Below, piece after piece: positions 1-5,619 of a stretch of DNA of 9,254 nucleotides. The stretch is from an uncultured Lachnospiraceae bacterium. Lineage in GTDB: Bacteria; Bacillota; Clostridia; Lachnospirales; Lachnospiraceae. The notes under the pieces are model-generated. The model had not been told where the DNA came from. It worked only from the letters and a program-made list of their open reading frames with translations, and ran no database searches. The position numbers were made by a program, and so were the translations under genes. Positions within the stretch are counted from its first letter, which is position 1; each line of letters starts with the position of its first letter. Location of the stretch: positions 1-9,254 of the forward strand of contig CAJTYJ010000072.1 of NCBI GenBank assembly GCA_910583895.1, written 5' to 3'.

Positions 1-34
1 CATGATCATCTTCACATACTGCCACATGCAACAT
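1..34 (-). CDS. Response regulator, N-terminal start only (runs off window)
   Basis: Only the first 11 codons are inside the window, reading MLHVAVCEDDH. A hydrophobic beta strand followed at once by an acidic cluster is how receiver domains of response regulators begin, and this form is typical of the LytTR/AgrA type of Firmicutes (MLxIAICDDE). The ATG at 34-32 follows a GGGGGTG ribosome binding site at a normal distance. It lies 43 bases after the stop of the 277-residue membrane protein on the same strand, so the two may be co-transcribed. If it is a LytTR regulator, a sensor kinase gene would be expected further left. The family call rests on 11 residues only. Confidence 0.45.
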   Translation of the reverse strand, partial: MLHVAVCEDDH

Positions 35-77
35 TTTTATGCACCCCCATCTGCATCTTTTTCCTTTCCTGATACCC

Positions 78-911
78 TCAGTGGACAATAGGACACACCA
101 AAGACGCTTCTGTGCCTGCCTTGTTCAAAAACAGCGTTTTCATAAGTTCACTGGCATAGATTGCCGTTGTTTCGCTTTTATGCCAGAGAATACGATTAAA
201 CGCCTCCGCACAATACAGGATATCTTGCCCGGTGTCATAAGCAAGCCGGAATCCAAAGAAACATCCATTTTTATCATGCATAAGTCCTTCCCGTACTGCC
301 TGGATATATTCCGGAGATTTCTGTTCCAGTCCAGCTCCATATTTTAAGATCCATAGATATTGACTGTCAGCTGCCATACCTGCACCGCAGACAATCTGGA
401 TGAACAACTTGGAATAGCTCTCTGCTTCGGGACAGTCTGGTGTATCATGATTTGCAACAAAGAAATGAAAATGGTATTTCCGGTCAATATACCGATGACC
501 ATAATAATTGCCAAAAGGATATTCTGCTACGTCAAAACCTTCTTTCTCTAAGTTGGCCAACAGATCCGATATGATCAGAGGCGAATCGCATTTGTGATAA
601 AAAATGGACTCGTCCCGAACAAACTGCAGAATATGTTTTGTCTCTCCTTTTGTCCTTCCCACTCCCAGCATTAGCAATAAGAGCCCGATCGCAAGCAGAA
701 TAATCGCCAATAAAAGAGTGTTCCTTCCAAGACAAAAGCACAAAGCCGGGATCAGGAAAAACAGGGCTGCTCCAAAGAAAGGCAGTCCTGTCTGAAAAAA
801 CGATTTTTGCTTGTACGTTTCCTTTTTTATGTCCATTGAAAAAAACTGCTTAACCATCTCATAGTCAGGATTTTCCCAAGGCACCTGGGTCTTGTAAACA
901 AAGTTACACAA
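78..911 (-). CDS. Two-helix membrane protein of unknown function
   Basis: A 277-residue protein I do not recognise. Residues 1-40 are polar, with the segment PWENPDYEMVKQFF near the start. Two hydrophobic segments follow at about 43-62 and 65-85, separated by a short LGRN turn. The remaining 190 residues look soluble and cytoplasmic, with an aromatic and His-rich stretch (GHRYIDRKYHFHFF, about residues 139-152) and several Cys. The reading frame opens with TTG at 911; GAAGGG lies a few bases upstream and no ATG is available before residue 19, which has no ribosome binding site, so TTG is preferred. There is no signal peptide. The upstream neighbour is a broken AAA-ATPase and the downstream neighbour is a probable response regulator, so a signalling role is possible but not shown. 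The stop codon lies inside a 14-base sequence repeated at 1271-1284. Confidence 0.7.
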   Translation of the reverse strand: MCNFVYKTQVPWENPDYEMVKQFFSMDIKKETYKQKSFFQTGLPFFGAALFFLIPALCFCLGRNTLLLAIILLAIGLLLLMLGVGRTKGETKHILQFVRDESIFYHKCDSPLIISDLLANLEKEGFDVAEYPFGNYYGHRYIDRKYHFHFFVANHDTPDCPEAESYSKLFIQIVCGAGMAADSQYLWILKYGAGLEQKSPEYIQAVREGLMHDKNGCFFGFRLAYDTGQDILYCAEAFNRILWHKSETTAIYASELMKTLFLNKAGTEASLVCPIVH

Positions 912-924
912 CCTTTGCCCTTCA

Positions 925-1024
925 CTATTTGGAAATCAATAAAGACTTATCAACCTAAAAACAACTTTCCAATTGTCTCAAAATCCTGACATCCAATGCT
1001 TACAGGCCTTGCCGTATTCCACAT
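925..1024 (-). pseudogene. N-terminal stub of a PF09820-type AAA-ATPase, frameshifted
   Basis: From the ATG at 1024-1022 the frame reads MWNTARPVSIGCQDFETI and stops at 950 after 24 residues. The opening VSIGCQDFETI matches the conserved start of the large family of predicted AAA-ATPases (PF09820, often with a C-terminal DUF1703 nuclease-like domain), which run LPIGxQDFExIRxxxxxYVDKT. The next family motif, VDKSLLISK, is present at 954-928 but in another frame, ending at a TAG. A single indel between 955 and 970 therefore explains the break. Nothing of the Walker A region or the roughly 500-residue remainder is present, so this is a deletion remnant. It keeps an extended -10 promoter and an AGAGG ribosome binding site, so a short peptide could still be made. 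Confidence 0.6.
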
Positions 1025-1038
1025 CCCTTAACCTCTTG

Positions 1039-1052
1039 TTTTTATAATATCA
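1039..1052 (-). promoter_or_regulatory. Extended -10 promoter of the AAA-ATPase stub
   Basis: On the minus strand TG-A-TATTAT (1052-1044) forms an extended -10 box, followed by an A-rich stretch and then AGAGG seven bases before the ATG at 1024. The -35 position shows no good match, which extended -10 promoters tolerate. It would drive the stub and read into the 277-residue membrane protein and the response regulator. Confidence 0.4.
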
Positions 1053-1056
1053 CATG

Positions 1057-1260
1057 TCATCCGTTTCCGCCAGAAGATTGATGAACAAGAAGTTCCCTTT
1101 CCACATCCATTTTTGAAATTTCGCTGATGATCTCTTGACCATAAAATGCAATATTTAATTGCTCTGACAATCTGTGCCCCAATTCTCGGCTGCCGCTGCA
1201 AGTCCTGCACCCATAATCCCCCTATCAAAAGTAAATACAAAAATGTAATCGGCAAAAACA
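1057..1260 (-). pseudogene. Decayed cytidylate-kinase-like fragment
   Basis: In the frame ending at TGA 1059-1057 the minus strand reads GSRELGHRLSEQLNIAFY, then GQEIISEISKMDVERELL. This resembles the N-terminal part of cytidylate-kinase-like proteins (PF13189), which run ITIxRxFGSGGxxIGxxLAExLGIPFYDKEII. The preceding strand, FVFTFDRGIMGAG (about 1250-1208), is in a neighbouring frame, so a frameshift lies near 1200-1215. The segment stops after the first 50 or so residues of a family that usually has about 200 residues, and no ATP-lid or C-terminal part remains. It lies directly upstream of the AAA-ATPase stub on the same strand. The family call rests on pattern recognition of one short block. 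Confidence 0.45.
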
Positions 1261-1362
1261 TTGAACAATCCCCTCAGTGGACAAGGAAAGCGGAAAACAC
1301 AGAGGTAAACAGAAAACCGTAAAAGCGATTTAAATTTATTCGTAAAATTTACAAGCATATAT

Positions 1363-1391
1363 TTGACTCCCCCCTATAATCATGTTAGGAT
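1363..1391 (+). promoter_or_regulatory. Promoter of the two-gene unknown operon
   Basis: TTGACT at 1363-1368 and TAGGAT at 1386-1391 are separated by exactly 17 bases, and TGT directly before the -10 makes it an extended -10 as well. Transcription would start near 1398, leaving a leader of about 55 bases before the ATG at 1455. A TATAAT at 1375-1380 lies only 6 bases after TTGACT and lacks a good -35 of its own, so it is less likely to be the -10 in use. Confidence 0.6.
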
Positions 1392-1454
1392 AGAAGCGCA
1401 GAGGCACGCCAAAGATGCAAAATCCACAATTTTAAGAAAGGTGCGGTGAAAAGC

Positions 1455-2732
1455 ATGAAGGAAGAAAGCAAGACACGCAGGGAATTATTTTTTAATGATT
1501 CCGAGACAAATATCATAAAAAAATTTGAGACATATGAAAAGAGCCTGCTGTGGAAGAAAGCAGAGAATTATCAAAAGAACCTGCTGTGCATCCAGGATAT
1601 CGCAGACAGGCTCCTTGGATACATGAAAGGGCATCAAACCTCTTTCAGGCCAAAGATCACGGACGAGAACGGAAAATTCAGCCAGGAGAAACTCTCCGGT
1701 TTTGTGGAAGGACTTTTATCCCGTTGGGCAGCAAAGCAGCGGGAGGGCACATTCACGGATCCGTCCACAGAAGAAAGCATGGCAGAACCCTATATCCGGG
1801 TACGGCAGGAACTGTACGGCAGCTATCTCTACGTGGTCATGCGGTGCAGCCTGTGCAAGGGGGATTATGCCCTTGTGACAGGCAGAGAAATGGAGGTGAG
1901 GACGGATTTCGCTTTCCTGCTGGAGCAGGCGAAGCGGCTTTGGCAAAACTGGTGCGTCATGGAAAAACCGGAGGGGGGCAAAAGGAACGAACTGTTCTGG
2001 GGCTATGATGATCAGTTCGGCCTCCATCTTTACCGCGTCCTCTCATGTCCGGAAGCAGGTTACAACAATGGCCTTGATCTGGTTGGGCGTTTGCCTGTGG
2101 ATCGCCCCGCTTTCCTGACAGATGAAGGCAATGTGAAACGGAATCGATTCAAAAGCATCTATCTGAACCGCAGACCCTGGTCATTGGCGAAGAAGGCGGA
2201 GGAAGCAGCACAGCCGGAGGAGGATATCGCCGGGGACAGCTGCGAAGGTGAGGACGGCTATGACACGGAAGACAGCTATGACGGTGAGGACGGTTATGAC
2301 ACCGAAGACAGCTATGACGAAGAGGACGATTATGATATCGAGGACGACTATGACATCGAATACGCCTATGACGAAGAGGATGATTATCGCGATGATATGT
2401 ACGAATACCGTGACGATGCATGGTATGAGGCAGAGGCGCGTGAGGTACAGAAGCAGGTGGATATCGAGTATCTGGCCCTGTCCTTTGAGTCCTCGGGTGA
2501 ATATGTCCGGCACTGCAGACGCTTCGTGGAACTGTTTCAGCAGGCGGGACAGGATGTCCTGAGGGGCTTCTGCGAAGATCTGGAAGAGATCGTGGCTCTG
2601 TATCTGGCAGAGCAGGATATACCGCCCGTGATGGATACGGATAAGGCACTGGACGTATACAGCGGCATCTACGATGGCCCTTACCGGCAGGCAGAACGCT
2701 ACTCAAGGGGGATAGGATGGAAAAATCTATAA
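1455..2732 (+). CDS. Protein of unknown function with acidic 6-residue tandem repeats
   Basis: A 425-residue cytoplasmic protein with no family I recognise. Residues 1-255 form a mixed globular region with a CxxC pair (CSLCKGDY) and aromatic blocks such as LFWGYDDQFGLHLYRV. Residues 265-312 are eight tandem units of six residues with the pattern x-E-D-x-Y-D (GEDGYD, TEDSYD, EEDDYD, IEDDYD), a very acidic, Tyr-rich, probably unstructured linker. Residues 315-425 form a second, helical domain. There is no signal peptide or membrane helix. ATG at 1455 was chosen; the frame also allows GTG at 1446 (three residues longer). AAAGGTGCGGTGA lies just upstream and could serve either start. The end overlaps the next gene by 16 bases, so the two products are probably made together and may bind each other. 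The acidic linker could mimic nucleic acid or bind a basic partner, but this is inference only. Confidence 0.8.
   Translation: MKEESKTRRELFFNDSETNIIKKFETYEKSLLWKKAENYQKNLLCIQDIADRLLGYMKGHQTSFRPKITDENGKFSQEKLSGFVEGLLSRWAAKQREGTFTDPSTEESMAEPYIRVRQELYGSYLYVVMRCSLCKGDYALVTGREMEVRTDFAFLLEQAKRLWQNWCVMEKPEGGKRNELFWGYDDQFGLHLYRVLSCPEAGYNNGLDLVGRLPVDRPAFLTDEGNVKRNRFKSIYLNRRPWSLAKKAEEAAQPEEDIAGDSCEGEDGYDTEDSYDGEDGYDTEDSYDEEDDYDIEDDYDIEYAYDEEDDYRDDMYEYRDDAWYEAEAREVQKQVDIEYLALSFESSGEYVRHCRRFVELFQQAGQDVLRGFCEDLEEIVALYLAEQDIPPVMDTDKALDVYSGIYDGPYRQAERYSRGIGWKNL
2247..2390 (+). repeat. Eight in-frame 18-bp repeats coding acidic x-E-D-x-Y-D units
   Basis: Eight tandem 18-base units code for six residues each. 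The first two units (GEDGYD, TEDSYD) recur as units three and four, giving a 36-base higher-order copy (2247-2282 and 2283-2318) with few base changes. Later units drift to EEDDYD, IEDDYD and IEYAYD. Each unit keeps Tyr and most keep Asp at fixed places. This suggests growth by slipped-strand copying and possible length variation between strains. Confidence 0.85.
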
Positions 2733-4738
2733 AGGGAATTCGTGAAACCTACTTCTATGACCTGATTGACGATTATCGGAAACAGGGGGAAAAATCTTTC
2801 CTGTACAGGAGCTTTTGGGCTGAGAACATCAGGGAACTGCTGAAAGAGAGCCTGCCGCCGCTTTCGAAGAAGAATTTCAGGAAACAGATGGAGAAACTAA
2901 GCAGAGGATTCCTTGCGTTTCTGGCAGATGAAAAGAACGAACCGGAACAGATGAGGGAACATTTTGCCCAGCTTCCGGAAGAGGTGAAAAAACTGCTGAA
3001 AGTGCATCTCCCACAGCTTCCGGAAAGCACCGTGAAGCTTTTGAAGGAACACTTTGGACAGCTTCCGGAAGAGATGAAAGAACTGTTGACGGGACGCTTC
3101 CCCTGGCTTTTGGAAGAAGAGACCTCATGGCTGAAGTACGGAGCCAAAATCAGGGGACTTCTAAAAGAAACTATGCTGGAGCGCCCGGAGTGGGCACGTG
3201 AAGTGCTGATGCGAAAACCGCCCCGGAGGGCAAAGAACGGACAAGGGACAGAACAGGAAAAAGAGAAACAGAAGAAGGAGCGCCGGGATTTCTGGAAGGA
3301 ACTTATGCAAAACGATGCCGGTTATGAAGCAGGGCTGATTACGGATGCGGAATATTATCTGTGGCTGACAGAGTATCTGGCAGTACGCGATATCTATTAT
3401 AAAGATATCAGCATAGCTGACGGACACACGTGGCTGTATAAGCTGCTGCGTATGGGACTGGGACGGGAACTTGAGGAGTCTGTAAAGCTGGACGAAATCC
3501 GGAAGATTGAAAAAGAGATCCGGAAACTGGAAAAAGAGACCCAAAAGCTGGAAATAGAAATGATGGAGAAGAGAGAATCTTTAGAGCACGAAGGAGCCGA
3601 AATGCCTGAAATTCTTAAGAAGCTTGAAAAATCCCGGGCGCGCAAAGAATCCAGAAAACTCGAAAAAATCAGGGAACTGGAAACGCTTAAAAAACCCGGA
3701 GAACCCGGGAGGCCTGAAATACTTCAAAAGGGTGGCCAGAACATCCGTGATAAGGCGGGCGTAGAGCGGGATCTGGCAGAACTGGCAGAGAAGGTTTGGA
3801 GCGAGGCAGAAACAGGAGGCGGAGAAATTCCCAACCGGCTGCACGACCTGAAAATCAAAGTAAGAACCAGAAAAGGCATCCGGACGGTGGACTACCTGCC
3901 ATGGCTGACCAAAAAGCTGGAAAAGATGGCGGTTCACATTAAAATCAAGACCTGGCTGCAAGACAATGGATATCCCCTCGGGGAGGAGGACGAGCTTAAG
4001 AATCTTTTGCAGGAACGCCGGAAACAGGACTTCTCCCTGCGGCTTTTCGGAGCGTACTGTGACAGTGAGAAAGGTTACGATTTCATCAGGAAGGGAGAGG
4101 GCGGCAAGGAAACCGATGAAGGCTGGACCGTGAGAAACGGGTTCTGTGTGTGGGAGCCGGATGGCTTTGAGCATTACCGCCAGGCACTTCTGCAGGCTTT
4201 GGAGCAGGAAGGCAAGGAGAATTTCTACTTTCCGCTGGCCATGGATCTGCACAGCGGCTGTGTCTTTTTCCTGGCAGGAAAGGAATACTACGCGAAAGTG
4301 TATGAGAAGAGCCAAAAGGCGGAACTGAAAAAGAAATATGATAAGGAAGATGCCTTTTTCTGCTACGACTTTCTGCGTCTGGACAAGAAAAACTCCGATG
4401 ATCCGGAAGTGGCATTCCAGCTGCAGCCCACCTTTCACGAAAATGCCGGAAAAAGCTATGAAGATGTTCTGAGCAAATTCAAATGGTACTGCGGAAGCGG
4501 ACGCGGCATACAGATGGAGTCCCAGAATATAGACAACGGAATCGGATATTACTATGAGGATATGGACAAGATTCCCCGCCAAAAAATCAAGGCATGTAAT
4601 GAAGAGGGTTTTATTGGTATCCCGAAAGCGTTTTGGTGGGCCTTTGATGGCTTGGAGGACTCGGAGCCAAGCCAGATGGCGAAGAACGACTTCAAACGGA
4701 CACAGAGAAAGATTGCAGAAGATAATCTGCGCCGCTGA
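2717..4738 (+). CDS. Large coiled-coil protein of unknown function
   Basis: A 673-residue protein, unrecognised, very rich in Lys, Glu and Leu. Parts in order: a helical N-terminal region (1-80); four tandem 15-residue units (82-141, consensus HFxQLPEExKxLLKx); a charged linker (about 170-195); a globular patch around residues 200-255 (AEYYLWLTEYLAVRDIYY); a long heptad coiled coil (about 259-325, IRKIEKEIRKLEKETQKLE); and a C-terminal globular region (about 380-673) rich in aromatic residues, with GSGRGIQMESQNIDNGIGYYY. There is no Walker motif, signal peptide or membrane helix. The ATG at 2717 lies inside the end of the upstream gene, with AAGGGG just before it, so translation is probably coupled. 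The coiled coil and helical repeats suggest a scaffold or filament-like protein that pairs with its neighbour. The C-terminal region is the likeliest active part, but no catalytic residues can be named. Confidence 0.8.
   Translation: MEKSIKGIRETYFYDLIDDYRKQGEKSFLYRSFWAENIRELLKESLPPLSKKNFRKQMEKLSRGFLAFLADEKNEPEQMREHFAQLPEEVKKLLKVHLPQLPESTVKLLKEHFGQLPEEMKELLTGRFPWLLEEETSWLKYGAKIRGLLKETMLERPEWAREVLMRKPPRRAKNGQGTEQEKEKQKKERRDFWKELMQNDAGYEAGLITDAEYYLWLTEYLAVRDIYYKDISIADGHTWLYKLLRMGLGRELEESVKLDEIRKIEKEIRKLEKETQKLEIEMMEKRESLEHEGAEMPEILKKLEKSRARKESRKLEKIRELETLKKPGEPGRPEILQKGGQNIRDKAGVERDLAELAEKVWSEAETGGGEIPNRLHDLKIKVRTRKGIRTVDYLPWLTKKLEKMAVHIKIKTWLQDNGYPLGEEDELKNLLQERRKQDFSLRLFGAYCDSEKGYDFIRKGEGGKETDEGWTVRNGFCVWEPDGFEHYRQALLQALEQEGKENFYFPLAMDLHSGCVFFLAGKEYYAKVYEKSQKAELKKKYDKEDAFFCYDFLRLDKKNSDDPEVAFQLQPTFHENAGKSYEDVLSKFKWYCGSGRGIQMESQNIDNGIGYYYEDMDKIPRQKIKACNEEGFIGIPKAFWWAFDGLEDSEPSQMAKNDFKRTQRKIAEDNLRR
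2960..3139 (+). repeat. Four in-frame 45-bp repeats (15-residue QLPEE units)
   Basis: Four consecutive 45-base units start at 2960, 3005, 3050 and 3095. The first three read HFAQLPEEVKKLLKV, HLPQLPESTVKLLKE and HFGQLPEEMKELLTG, and share the DNA core CAGCTTCCGGAA. The fourth (RFPWLLEEETSWLKY) has diverged. The spacing fits a pair of short helices or one amphipathic helix broken at each Pro. Confidence 0.85.
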
Positions 4739-4778
4739 AGTGAAGGAAATCTTATGACAGGCTGGCAAAGCAGATGAA

Positions 4779-4808
4779 TTTACTGTCGATGGGGCGCTCT
4801 GTTAAAAT
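4779..4808 (+). promoter_or_regulatory. Possible promoter just upstream of the hairpin
   Basis: TTTACT (4779-4784) and TAAAAT (4803-4808) are 18 bases apart, with TGT before the -10 as an extended element. Transcription would begin near 4815 and quickly enter the hairpin at 4831, giving a transcript of about 75 bases if the hairpin terminates. It may be a chance match, since it lies in AT-rich intergenic DNA. Confidence 0.25.
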
Positions 4809-4830
4809 ACAATAATTCAAACAAAAATGT

Positions 4831-4889
4831 GGCTATCCCAAAAGGCGTCAGAGAAACTGACCTGAGAGCCTTTAAGGGATAGCCCTTTT
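4831..4889 (+). terminator. Branched hairpin, probable terminator of the two-gene operon
   Basis: GGCTATCCC (4831-4839) pairs with GGGATAGCC (4876-4884), and AAAGGC (4841-4846) pairs with GCCTTT (4868-4873). Inside this, GTCAG (4847-4851) pairs with CTGAC (4857-4861) around AGAAA. A short tract CTTTTC follows on the plus strand, and the opposite strand gives CATTTTTGT after the same stem, so it could stop transcription in both directions. It lies about 90 bases after the stop of the 673-residue gene. The T tract is modest, so a structured small RNA is an alternative. Confidence 0.6.
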
Positions 4890-4946
4890 CTGTACTGCTG
4901 TCCATGGGGGAAGGATGGCAGACTGGCCATCCCGGGGTTAATTGGA

Positions 4947-4972
4947 GTGTTATTTGTAATAATTACGAACAC
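4947..4972 (+). promoter_or_regulatory. AT-rich palindrome upstream of the small gene, candidate operator
   Basis: GTAAT-A-ATTAC (4956-4966) is a perfect 11-base palindrome, enclosed by the outer arms GTGTT (4947-4951) and AACAC (4968-4972). It sits just upstream of the TGCTATATT promoter element, where a repressor or activator could bind. No regulator gene is next to it. Confidence 0.35.
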
Positions 4973-4985
4973 TATTATAAGTTCC

Positions 4986-4994
4986 TGCTATATT
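4986..4994 (+). promoter_or_regulatory. Extended -10 promoter of the small gene at 5072
   Basis: TG-C-TATATT forms an extended -10 box about 78 bases before the start codon at 5072. The -35 region is weak: TTACGA at 4963-4968 is 20 bases away. TATTAT at 4973-4978 is another possible -10. Confidence 0.4.
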
Positions 4995-5071
4995 AATCAC
5001 TGTAAGGCAGACACCTTAAAAAGAAACAGAGAAAGACAACCAATTCTACCCAAAAGAAAGGATGAACGCTT

Positions 5072-5434
5072 ATGAAAACCTTCAACAACATCGAAAAAAG
5101 TTACCATAAACAGCGCGCTCTGGCCTACATTGTATATATGATGGCAGGAAGTTACTTTTCCTTGAGCAACTCCGTTTTCAGTCCCTTGAATCTGTATCTG
5201 CATTACGCGGAAATGCCCCGGGAAAAGCAGTATCAATACGAATCCCGCGTCATCTCTTCCATGGAGGCACTCGGCAAGGAATTTCTGCAGAATATCGCCA
5301 CCCTTCGCTGCAATGTCCGCTGCAGGCTCTGCGGCGATGACATCCTCCTGGATTTTTGCACCGGCGGCTTTGAAGGCCTCCAGTGCCGCATCCAGAAAAA
5401 CTGCACTTTTCAGCTTGCCCCCATAGGGGGGTGA
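5072..5434 (+). CDS. Small protein of unknown function with Cys-rich tail
   Basis: A 120-residue protein, unrecognised. AAAGGA lies nine bases before the ATG. The first 75 residues look like a helical domain with a moderately hydrophobic patch (LAYIVYMMAGSYF, 17-29) too short and polar to be a sure membrane helix. The last 40 residues carry all six Cys (80, 84, 87, 96, 105, 111), with a CxxxCxxC cluster that could bind metal. This tail is more GC-rich than the first half, and the opposite strand there is also open and protein-like (Ala-rich), so the tail may be a replaced or frameshifted end rather than the original one. The stop lies inside a G-run hairpin. The gene is on the same strand as the VirD4-like ATPase 185 bases downstream, which has its own promoter. 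Confidence 0.55.
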   Translation: MKTFNNIEKSYHKQRALAYIVYMMAGSYFSLSNSVFSPLNLYLHYAEMPREKQYQYESRVISSMEALGKEFLQNIATLRCNVRCRLCGDDILLDFCTGGFEGLQCRIQKNCTFQLAPIGG

Positions 5435-5447
5435 GTTGTTCTCCCCC
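5418..5447 (+). promoter_or_regulatory. Mutually exclusive C/G-run hairpins at the small gene's stop
   Basis: A C run at 5418-5422, a G run at 5426-5431 and a second C run at 5443-5447 mean the G run can pair with either side: through a three-base ATA loop (upstream) or a loop of about 11 bases (downstream). The TGA stop (5432-5434) lies between the choices, so a ribosome reaching the stop would favour one form. No T tract follows, so simple termination is not evident. Confidence 0.3.
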
Positions 5448-5619
5448 ATACCCGCAGGCATGACTGATTCGGCCGCCATTGCGGCAGCAGGGCGTCCATT
5501 TTGCCATTTTATAAACAACAAGTTATCTATGTAAAAATTACAAATACAAAATCAGATTCCTGATATAATGGAATCACAACATAAAAACCTTGGAAATCAA
5601 CAAAAACAGGAGGAAAAAA
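5435..5619. other. Intergenic region before the VirD4-like ATPase
   Basis: This 185-base gap holds no gene I can support. It contains a short GCCGC-CATT-GCGGC hairpin (5472-5485) in a GC-rich first half, then an abrupt change to AT-rich DNA from about 5500 that carries the promoter of the ATPase and an AGGAGG ribosome binding site. Confidence 0.55.
5555..5575 (+). promoter_or_regulatory. Extended -10 promoter of the ATPase inside an inverted repeat
   Basis: TG-A-TATAAT (5561-5569) is a near-perfect extended -10 box. It is framed exactly by GATTCC (5555-5560) and GGAATC (5570-5575), a six-base inverted repeat. A -35-like TTACAA lies at 5538-5543, 20 bases away. A protein bound to the inverted repeat would cover the -10, so this looks like a repressor site. 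The start codon is about 45 bases downstream. Confidence 0.55.

Larger units (their letters stand above)
4739..5071. other. Intergenic region with hairpin, promoters and palindrome
   Basis: This 333-base gap has no convincing gene on either strand; the only ATG with some upstream purines (4754) gives a 7-residue peptide. It holds a possible promoter (4779-4808), a strong branched hairpin (4831-4889), a palindrome (4947-4972) and a likely promoter for the next gene (4986-4994), each listed separately. Confidence 0.7.

Noticed and set aside
1375..1380. TATAAT as the -10 box for the two-gene operon
   Set aside because: It is only 6 bases from TTGACT and has no good -35 of its own; TAGGAT at 1386 has exact 17-base spacing and a TGN extension.
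2247..2390. Tandem repeats as a CRISPR array or non-coding satellite
   Set aside because: Units are 18 bases without spacers and stay in frame inside a long gene.
2149..2706. Minus-strand frame with His/Arg-rich repeats
   Set aside because: It is the antisense reading of the acidic plus-strand repeat; the repetition comes from that gene.
3581..4768. Long open frame on the minus strand (395 codons) opposite the coiled-coil gene
   Set aside because: It mirrors the Lys/Glu-rich codons of the plus-strand gene, has no ribosome binding site and reads as unlikely Phe/Leu-rich protein; the plus frame has repeats, a coiled coil and a coupled start.
5309..5332. CxxxCxxC in the small protein, as in radical SAM enzymes
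   Set aside because: The protein is only 120 residues, the motif is near its end, and nothing of the radical SAM fold is present.
5590..5619. Upstream TTG start for the ATPase
   Set aside because: The frame is open there, but the AGGAGG site lies between this TTG and the ATG at 5620 and fits the ATG.
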